Of a stretch of 26,435 nt of DNA, positions 13,326 to 18,438 are shown in pieces. The number at the start of each line of letters is the position of its first letter. Positions within the stretch are counted from its first letter, which is position 1. The notes below the pieces were generated by a model. It saw only the letters and a list, made by a program, of their open reading frames with translations. It made no database searches and had not been told where the DNA came from. Origin of the DNA: a virus; the IMG/VR virus record IMGVR_UViG_3300034061_003535, positions 1 to 26,435 of that record, one strand, 5' to 3'. The position numbers were made by a program, and so were the translations under genes.

Positions 13326-14065
13326 TGAAACAAACGCAAACCGCGCAAACCGCGCAAACCAGGAGTTACAAAAACATCGCCAGCATCGACGATGGCGAGC
13401 TGGGATCACATGTTGCCGTTTTGGCCATGACTGCGGAGTCGCAGGTCACGCAGTACGATAATCAAGAGGTCTGGTATTGCTGGTGCTTCAGCAAGGGCGT
13501 CAAATTCCAGTGTCAGGTGAGGCCTAGTAATTTCGACGCAAGCAAGCCTCTGCTGCATCGCAACATCTACGTGAGCATTCGCGGCAAGCTTTCTCCGAAG
13601 CTGCGCAACGCCGGCGAGAAAATTCTGTGGGTCGACGACTGCATCGAGATCAAAAATGCACAGATACCGCTTGATGGAATGGAGTGGGTCGTCACTGATC
13701 CATCCCGAAAAGCGCTGATGCGCAAATCCAGCGAACCGCAGAAATGGAATGGGCTCAACGAAAACGAAGTTGCGCTCCTGCAAAGCATCAATCTGCCCAG
13801 CGGATATTTCATTATTCCGCAGGTGAAAATCAAAAATTACACGGTTGATTTTGGCGTATATCGGAGGTCCGACTGCGGGCTGGAGTACATCATCGAAATT
13901 GATGGGTCATCGCACGATGGTCGCATGATTCAGGATCACATGCGACAGAAAGAAATCTGCAAGGCTGCTGGTATTCCGTTCGAAAATTTTATCCGTCGAT
14001 CGGCGCGTGAAATTTTCGAGCAGCGACGACGAATGGGATTTTCTCCTCCACAAAATTTTGGGTAA
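13325..14065 (+). CDS. PD-(D/E)XK nuclease-like protein (DUF559/DUF2726-type C-terminus)
   Basis: This 246-residue protein has a C-terminal half resembling the Vsr/DUF559 nuclease fold: TVDFGVYR with an Asp, then YIIEIDGSSHDG with Glu and Asp, then IQDHMRQKEICKAAGIPF and ENFIRRSAREIFE. The E-x-D-G-x-x-H core is typical. The N-terminal half (about 30-110) is strand-rich and could be an OB-like or other DNA-binding domain. Near the start, three in-frame copies of a 9-base unit encode Gln-Thr-Ala repeats. It probably cuts or processes DNA; the substrate is unknown. The ATG at 13325 has better spacing from AAGGTG than the one at 13322. The base composition is AT-richer than its neighbours. Confidence 0.65.
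   Translation: MKQTQTAQTAQTRSYKNIASIDDGELGSHVAVLAMTAESQVTQYDNQEVWYCWCFSKGVKFQCQVRPSNFDASKPLLHRNIYVSIRGKLSPKLRNAGEKILWVDDCIEIKNAQIPLDGMEWVVTDPSRKALMRKSSEPQKWNGLNENEVALLQSINLPSGYFIIPQVKIKNYTVDFGVYRRSDCGLEYIIEIDGSSHDGRMIQDHMRQKEICKAAGIPFENFIRRSAREIFEQRRRMGFSPPQNFG
13336..13360 (+). repeat. Short tandem repeat, 9-base unit
   Basis: The unit GCAAACCGC occurs at 13336, at 13345 and partially at 13354. It lies inside the nuclease-like gene and encodes Gln-Thr-Ala repeats. Being a multiple of three, copy changes would lengthen the protein without shifting the frame. Confidence 0.75.
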
Positions 14066-14088
14066 ACATGGAGCAACAGGGAGCAACT

Positions 14089-14202
14089 ATGAAACCAATG
14101 CATCTCATCATGGCAATCATCGTAGGATTAATGATCTGGGGCGGATGCGCTGGATTGATGCTGCTGGTCATGCAGGTGATCGATGGACTGGTGCAGCGAT
14201 GA
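14089..14202 (+). CDS. 37-residue membrane peptide
   Basis: The frame from the ATG at 14089 gives a 37-residue peptide that is almost wholly hydrophobic (LIMAIIVGLMIWGGCAGLMLL) with a polar C-terminus (DGLVQR). An AGGGAG site lies six bases upstream, and the stop overlaps the next start as ATGA. An in-frame ATG at 14068 lacks a ribosome binding site. It is the third tiny membrane peptide in this operon. Function is unknown. Confidence 0.6.
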   Translation: MKPMHLIMAIIVGLMIWGGCAGLMLLVMQVIDGLVQR

Positions 14203-14996
14203 ATCACACCATCGCAAGCGTCGGCATTCTGCGACTGTCCAGCCTGATCGACGCAACCGCATACCACGCTGTCCCGCAGACGAGACCGGACGATCATCCC
14301 GAATCATGCGTGCACGTCCAGGTAATCGGACAGGCGCTGAATCTGTTCGGCATGGATGGCGTCTGCGCATCATGGGGATCAATCAACGTGGAAGCCGGTG
14401 ACACCGAATCAATGGCGATCAACGCGAAAGACCTGACTGGCATGATTCGCAAGCTGCGCAAAACGTGCGGACGCAAGCGCGATGAAACGGTAACGCTGTC
14501 GCGCATCGACGGGCACCTGCGCATGGAAGCGTGCGGTGAATCGGCGGAGGCGCTCATCCGATCGAGCTGGGACAAATATCACTGGGTCATGACGCCGCCG
14601 GAGAACGATCTTTTCACGGACGTCATCATCGACACTGACGCCGCATTCGGCGCGCTGAAGAGCGTGGGGAACGATCGCGTGAAACTCTCGGTGAGTGCAG
14701 CAGACGACACCGCCAAACAATGGATCGATCTGCACGCGGCGCACATCGACGACAGGCGCGTCGTCACGTACGAACTGCTGCACACAATCGGCACGGGCAT
14801 GGGAGCCCACGAGCACGAATCGCGCGATGTGTTTTTGTACGCTGACACGTTTCGGAAACTGTTGCGTCACACGCGGAAACGCGCGCTTGCGAAATTGTGG
14901 ATTCACAAACGCTGGCTGCGCCGCAATTACGGATGCGTCGCTATCCACGATGGCATCGCAACACACGTCATCATGCCGTCGGAGCCGATCAAATGA
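14199..14996 (+). CDS. Unknown protein, possibly sliding-clamp-like
   Basis: This 265-residue protein begins at an ATGA overlap. Strand-rich segments (HVQVIGQALNLFGMDGVCAS, then SMAINAKDLTGMIRKL, then ETVTLSRIDGHLRMEACGES) recall the repeating pattern of DnaN beta clamps, where an ATDG-like turn is followed by a helix and two strands. A second stretch (TDVIIDTDAAFGALKSV) could begin another repeat. Its placement in an early replication/recombination operon fits, but the similarity is by eye. If correct it would tether a polymerase to DNA. Otherwise it is an unknown early protein. Confidence 0.35.
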   Translation: MNHTIASVGILRLSSLIDATAYHAVPQTRPDDHPESCVHVQVIGQALNLFGMDGVCASWGSINVEAGDTESMAINAKDLTGMIRKLRKTCGRKRDETVTLSRIDGHLRMEACGESAEALIRSSWDKYHWVMTPPENDLFTDVIIDTDAAFGALKSVGNDRVKLSVSAADDTAKQWIDLHAAHIDDRRVVTYELLHTIGTGMGAHEHESRDVFLYADTFRKLLRHTRKRALAKLWIHKRWLRRNYGCVAIHDGIATHVIMPSEPIK

Positions 14997-15328
14997 CGAC
15001 ACTCAAAAAATCCCTGCCAATGGTCGCCGTTGTGGACGTGCGTGATATGCGCATTGATTCCGCCTGGTATACCTGGCCTGAGGCGAAGGATCGCGCGAAG
15101 CGCGTCGTGCGCATGACGCCCGTTGAAATCATGTTGCTCGTGCGCGACGATTTCGGCAACGTGGTCGGGGTCCAGGAACTGACGCGCGAGGAAAAGCGGG
15201 AATGTGGTCCATGGAGGCCGCAATTCCAGATGAGGCCTGAAGATGTTGTCAACCATCGCCACCGACTCGACCCGATCGAACCTCGATCACCCATCGCCCG
15301 AAATGATCGCGCAATGGAAGCTGATTGA
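14993..15328 (+). CDS. Unknown protein
   Basis: This 111-residue protein starts at an ATGA overlap. The first 75 residues look like a compact fold (SLPMVAVVDVRDMRIDSAWYTW, then VEIMLLVRDDFGNVVGV). The C-terminal 30 residues are Arg/Pro-rich and coincide with the start of the next frame, so they may be less constrained. No family is recognised. Confidence 0.5.
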   Translation: MTTLKKSLPMVAVVDVRDMRIDSAWYTWPEAKDRAKRVVRMTPVEIMLLVRDDFGNVVGVQELTREEKRECGPWRPQFQMRPEDVVNHRHRLDPIEPRSPIARNDRAMEAD

Positions 15329-15452
15329 GCAGTTCGCGCTTGATCCGATCATCTATCGCCGCCGAATCGAGGAGCGCAGGCGCGAAGAGCTGGTGAAGGC
15401 GAAAAAGCTTCGATACCAGCGCAACGAGCGCAAAAAGCGGATGACGCTGTGA
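15243..15452 (+). CDS. Small basic protein, overlapping start
   Basis: This 69-residue protein has a basic helical C-terminal half (IIYRRRIEERRREELVKAKK), likely nucleic-acid binding or a coiled coil. From the ATG at 15243 (GAGG seven bases upstream) it overlaps the preceding gene by 86 bases in another frame. From an internal ATG at 15303 the overlap is 26 bases but no site is seen. The stop overlaps the GTG of the next gene. Confidence 0.45.
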   Translation: MLSTIATDSTRSNLDHPSPEMIAQWKLIEQFALDPIIYRRRIEERRREELVKAKKLRYQRNERKKRMTL

Positions 15453-15811
15453 TCGGCCTGGTGCTTACGCTTACGCTCAGCATCAGCGCATACACCCCGC
15501 AGGCAAACGCGATATCAGGCGGACGCATCATGGCAGACGGGACAGCCCCGTATGTCGGAGCGTTCGCCTGTCCGCGTACGGTGCCGTTGGGCTGGAGCGT
15601 GACCATGATAGGCGATGCCGCTGCAGCTGCGCAGCGCATGGGCTTGCCCACTAGTGGATGGTGCGCTGACCGATTTCATCGTCGATACAGCACGTGTTGC
15701 CTGGATATCGCCGTCCCCGTCGGCATGGATGGTATGGATGATGCCCAGCGGCTGCAGCTTGCCTACGCGTGGGGACGTCGTCGCGGAATCGTCGTGTTCC
15801 GCTCCCCTTGA
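15449..15811 (+). CDS. Secreted 3D-domain/RlpA-like protein
   Basis: This 120-residue protein starts with GTG at 15449, overlapping the previous stop. The first 21 residues form a signal-peptide-like stretch (MIGLVLTLTLSISA, then a probable cleavage after ANA). The mature part resembles the 3D or double-psi beta-barrel fold of MltA/RlpA-type cell-wall proteins: RIMADGTAPYVGAFACP, then VPLGWSVTMIG, a CADRF segment and CCLDIAVPV, with Asp residues in the expected places. Such domains bind or cut peptidoglycan. In an early operon, away from the lysis genes, superinfection exclusion or wall modification is possible. The TGA stop overlaps the -35 box of the next promoter. Confidence 0.55.
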   Translation: MIGLVLTLTLSISAYTPQANAISGGRIMADGTAPYVGAFACPRTVPLGWSVTMIGDAAAAAQRMGLPTSGWCADRFHRRYSTCCLDIAVPVGMDGMDDAQRLQLAYAWGRRRGIVVFRSP

Positions 15812-15835
15812 CGTCATTAGCACATGTGCTACAAT
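15808..15835 (+). promoter_or_regulatory. Internal promoter with operator-like palindrome
   Basis: TTGACG (15808-15813), a 16-base spacer and TGC-TACAAT (hexamer 15830-15835) form an extended -10 promoter. The spacer holds TAGCACATGTGCTA, a perfect 14-base palindrome at 15818-15831, within a longer dyad flanked by GTCATT and AATGAC. A very similar palindrome sits in the promoter at 16220. Confidence 0.75.
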
Positions 15836-15857
15836 GACGGGGTAAGGAGAAACAGAC

Positions 15858-16223
15858 ATGAACTACACCAGAGAGCAGAAAAGCAGGGGCGGGCGAACGA
15901 CACAACGGTTGCGCAGACAGCACGAAGCGCGCATCATCGAGCTGATGATGCAGGAAAACACCATCACGGTTGAGACCCCTTCGCTGATCGCGCGATACAT
16001 GCGCGAAGCGATCAAGGAGATGAAAAAGCACGGGCTGGCGCTTGATTTGACCGATGAAGCGCTGATCAGCATCGCATCGGCTGCTGAGGACGAGCACTGG
16101 AACCCGCGTCTTCCCCGCGAGGAAAGACATGCAGCTGGGTATCGAATGAGCGCAGCGCGAGACGTAATCCAGGCGCGCGCCTGGCAGAAAAAGCTCAACG
16201 AGCTCGTCAATATTGCCCCTTGA
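15858..16223 (+). CDS. Unknown basic helical protein under its own promoter
   Basis: This 121-residue protein starts behind a TAAGGAG site and a very short leader from the promoter at 15808. It is basic at the N-terminus (SRGGRTTQRLRRQHEAR) and helical, with a Met-rich stretch (ARYMREAIKEMKKHG). No HTH is clear, but a small DNA- or RNA-binding protein is possible. Its stop lies within the -35 box of the next promoter, so it is bracketed by two promoters that carry related palindromes. It could be the regulator acting on them; this is an inference from layout. Confidence 0.6.
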   Translation: MNYTREQKSRGGRTTQRLRRQHEARIIELMMQENTITVETPSLIARYMREAIKEMKKHGLALDLTDEALISIASAAEDEHWNPRLPREERHAAGYRMSAARDVIQARAWQKKLNELVNIAP

Positions 16224-16248
16224 CAGTAGTTAGTAGATGTGCTAATAT
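16220..16248 (+). promoter_or_regulatory. Second internal promoter with related palindrome
   Basis: TTGACA (16220-16225), a 17-base spacer and TGC-TAATAT (hexamer 16243-16248) give a near-perfect extended -10 promoter. TTAGTAGATGTGCTAA at 16230-16245 is a slightly broken version of the palindrome in the promoter at 15808, in nearly the same position relative to -35. Shared control by one repressor is inferred. Confidence 0.8.
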
Positions 16249-16301
16249 CTATCCATCGGCGCACACGGAAGCGCGTCGACCACCAACAGGAGACACCAAT
16301 C

Positions 16302-16463
16302 ATGAACACGAACTACACCTACGAGCAGATCGCCCAGGACTACACGCTGTGGCTGGAATTCGTCGACATCGACGGCAATATGAGCCGCGAAACGTTCGAC
16401 TCCACGCCCATCGAGACACTCCTCGCGATGATGACGGACATGTTCGGCGCGGAGAACGCGTAA
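16302..16463 (+). CDS. Small acidic protein, unknown function
   Basis: This 53-residue acidic protein (LWLEFVDIDGNMSRETFDS, then LLAMMTDMFGAENA) starts behind an AACAGGAGA site in a leader (AACAGGAGACACCAATC) that is repeated exactly before the gene at 16550. It is the first product of the promoter at 16220, which points to high expression. Small acidic early proteins can be DNA mimics or anti-restriction proteins, but nothing here proves that. Confidence 0.6.
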   Translation: MNTNYTYEQIAQDYTLWLEFVDIDGNMSRETFDSTPIETLLAMMTDMFGAENA

Positions 16464-16475
16464 GGTCGAAACCTA

Positions 16476-16518
16476 GGGGGTGTGCGATACCCCCGATGGC
16501 CTGTGCGTAAGGCGCACA
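16476..16518 (+). other. Two leader hairpins, the first with a GTGCGA loop
   Basis: GGGGGT (16476-16481) pairs with ACCCCC (16489-16494) around the loop GTGCGAT. A second stem, TGTGCG (16502-16507) with CGCACA (16513-16518), follows. They fill the gap between the gene ending at 16463 and the AACAGGAGA site of the gene at 16550. There is no T-run. Confidence 0.65.
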
Positions 16519-16549
16519 CTGACGAGACCAACAACAGGAGACACCAATC

Positions 16550-16792
16550 ATGAGCAAGACCAACATCCACAACTTCGGCAAGTTCGGCGCGATCCTCAGC
16601 GACTGCACGGCGCGCGACGGCATGACGGTGACCTACGACGAGCGCACCTACGAGCGGCTCGTTCGCATGAGCGACGAGCAGTTCGAAGATGCACGCTACG
16701 ACGAGAGCCGCTACACCATGCGCAAGGCAGTGCGCGCAGCTTACGCAGTCGCTCAGGCGGAGCGCGCCCTCCGCAACTGGCGCAATCGGTAG
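16550..16792 (+). CDS. Unknown small protein
   Basis: This 80-residue mixed-charge protein starts MSKTNIHNFGKFGAILSD and ends in a helical basic segment (RKAVRAAYAVAQAERALRNW). It has an AACAGGAGA site in a leader identical over 17 bases to that of the gene at 16302, with two small hairpins upstream. No family is recognised. Confidence 0.6.
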   Translation: MSKTNIHNFGKFGAILSDCTARDGMTVTYDERTYERLVRMSDEQFEDARYDESRYTMRKAVRAAYAVAQAERALRNWRNR

Positions 16793-16824
16793 AGCATCGA
16801 CCAAGAGACAGAACAGGAGACATG

Positions 16825-17244
16825 ATGAACACGATCTACATCACCACCGACGAGAGGGGATGCGCCACCGGCGCATCGCGCGCAGCAGGCGCGTACGAGG
16901 TTCCGCTGACGGCCACAGGTAAGACCTGGGCGCGCGGAATCGAGAGAGTCTACGTAGCATACGGCCGCGATGGGCAGACGATCATCGCGGCATTCGGCAC
17001 CCGCGCCGACATGGAGGACTACGTCGCAGAGACTGGCAACAAAGACACCGCGAGAATCGCGGTAGATCGCCCGATGCGCGGGTGCATCACCATCGAATGG
17101 CGCGGACACAAGACGTCCCGCATCCAGGATGGGCAGTGGATCGACCCGCTTCCCAGCTACGTCGATGAGGACGAAGCTGCCTACGTGCTCTGGGCAGTTC
17201 AGAACGGCAGCACGCACTGCAACGGCGCGTGGCGGATCGCGTAA
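16825..17244 (+). CDS. Unknown protein
   Basis: This 139-residue, apparently alpha/beta protein (YITTDERGCATGASRAAG, then WIDPLPSYVDEDEAAYVLW) has no recognised motif. Two ATGs stand in tandem at 16822 and 16825. The second is better spaced from the AACAGGAG site and was chosen. It is followed by a 9-bp leader hairpin. Confidence 0.6.
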   Translation: MNTIYITTDERGCATGASRAAGAYEVPLTATGKTWARGIERVYVAYGRDGQTIIAAFGTRADMEDYVAETGNKDTARIAVDRPMRGCITIEWRGHKTSRIQDGQWIDPLPSYVDEDEAAYVLWAVQNGSTHCNGAWRIA

Positions 17245-17250
17245 TCAACA

Positions 17251-17275
17251 AGCCCGGCGAGTGTGACGCCGGGCT
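17251..17275 (+). other. Leader hairpin with GTGTGA loop
   Basis: AGCCCGGCG (17251-17259) and CGCCGGGCT (17267-17275) pair perfectly over 9 bp around the loop AGTGTGA. It lies between two genes, six to seven bases before the CAGGAG site of the next one, with no T-run. The layout and the 7-base loop match the hairpin at 11576, although the stem sequence differs. Confidence 0.75.
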
Positions 17276-17292
17276 CCACAACAGGAGAAATC

Positions 17293-17808
17293 ATGGACGA
17301 CTACGACAACAACGGCATGCTCTACATCGACACGATCGACGACTTTGCACTGGAATCAGGAGACACGAACATGAACTACGACAACACGATCAACACGTTC
17401 ATCGCATACCGCGACATGAACGCAATCAGCCCGCGAACCGAAGTCTCGCGCATGGCGAAACTCGCCAGATACGAGCCCGTGCTGTTCGACGGCATCACGT
17501 CGTCGATGATCAAGGGAGAGTGCAGCGGGATCGTGAAGGATTTCAGTCTGCGCAAGCTCTGGCGCTGGGAGCGCATCGCTGATCGAGACCTGCACACGAT
17601 CGACGTTGTCAACTGCGACAACGAAGAGGAAGCATTCGCGGCCGACGTCATCTTCCCTTGGGGGGAGATCGTGCACAGTTTTTACTGGGACAACGTGATC
17701 GCGATGAGCGACTGGCAGTCGTTGATCATCGACGCGATGATCAACGGCGAAAGCGCAGGACGATTCCAGGATGACCTCGGCGTCACCTGGCGCTGGTGCA
17801 AAGCGTAG
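17293..17808 (+). CDS. Last gene of the rightward operon, unknown, with two in-frame starts
   Basis: This 171-residue protein from the ATG at 17293 (AACAGGAGA site) has an acidic N-terminal extension (DDYDNN, DTIDDF). A second ATG at 17371, in the same frame, has its own CAGGAGA site at good spacing and would give a 145-residue form starting MNYDNT. The main part has helical and aromatic segments (RKLWRWERIADRDLH, WGEIVHSFYWDNVIAMSDW). No family is recognised. It is followed by the operon's terminator. Confidence 0.65.
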   Translation: MDDYDNNGMLYIDTIDDFALESGDTNMNYDNTINTFIAYRDMNAISPRTEVSRMAKLARYEPVLFDGITSSMIKGECSGIVKDFSLRKLWRWERIADRDLHTIDVVNCDNEEEAFAADVIFPWGEIVHSFYWDNVIAMSDWQSLIIDAMINGESAGRFQDDLGVTWRWCKA

Positions 17809-17822
17809 ACGCATCCTGCATC

Positions 17823-17857
17823 AAGGCCTGCTCAGCACGAGCAGGCCTTTTTTGTTT
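17823..17857 (+). terminator. Intrinsic terminator of the rightward operon
   Basis: AAGGCCTGCTC, loop AGCAC and GAGCAGGCCTT form an 11-bp stem, followed by a T-rich tail (TTTTTTGTTTT). It lies between convergent genes ending at 17808 (plus) and 17869 (minus). On the minus strand the tail after the stem is weak, so it mainly stops rightward transcription. Confidence 0.92.
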
Positions 17858-17868
17858 TCCGCGTCCGT

Positions 17869-18420
17869 CTACGCGTGGAAATACCAGCCGGTGAACGACA
17901 CGCTGGACGTGTTCGTGAAGCTGCTATACGTGACGGCAGACAATGCAGCCGTGGTAGTCCCCTGAAATATGCCCATCGTCGTCGCGTTGTTGTTCACGCG
18001 CAGGTGTGTCGGAAAAGGAGATGTCCAGTTACTGACCGTCGAAATGCACGGATGATAGAAGAACAATCCGCTGGTCGCGCTGGTAACGGGGAGTCCGCCG
18101 ATGCTCGCGTTGCCGCCTCCGCCAGTGCCGATGCTGGAGAGCACGATGAATCCGTTGAACCAGACGATGCCACCGAAACGCGCGTAATGCCCGGTTTGCG
18201 TGGTATACGCGATGCTGCCACCGGTAGGCGCTGTGGCAAACGAGATCGTCGGCGTCCACGTCTGCAACGCAGACCCGCGATACGTCGGGACGCCGAGCGC
18301 GGTCTCGATTGCGACGACGGCATCCTGCAGGTTGTTCATGTCGGCTGCGGCGACGGTGTCGATGTTGTTAGCCTTCGTGGTGTAGCTGTCGATGGAGGTA
18401 GTCGGAAATCCTGTCGGCAT
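17869..18420 (-). CDS. Receptor-binding or tail-fibre-like protein
   Basis: This 183-residue protein has a short N-terminal helix that looks like a trimerising segment (NNIDTVAAADMNNLQDAVVA), followed by a strand-rich, Gly/Ser/Thr-rich domain with GHYARFGGIVWFNGFIVL. This pattern is common in phage jelly-roll receptor-binding and baseplate appendage proteins. It ends in an aromatic strand (SVSFTGWYFHA). It is the last gene of the tail block, after the tail hub, where host-recognition proteins usually sit. GCAGGAG precedes the ATG at 18420. The receptor is unknown. Confidence 0.65.
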   Translation of the reverse strand: MPTGFPTTSIDSYTTKANNIDTVAAADMNNLQDAVVAIETALGVPTYRGSALQTWTPTISFATAPTGGSIAYTTQTGHYARFGGIVWFNGFIVLSSIGTGGGGNASIGGLPVTSATSGLFFYHPCISTVSNWTSPFPTHLRVNNNATTMGIFQGTTTAALSAVTYSSFTNTSSVSFTGWYFHA

Positions 18421-18438
18421 GGTATTACTCCTGCGGTA

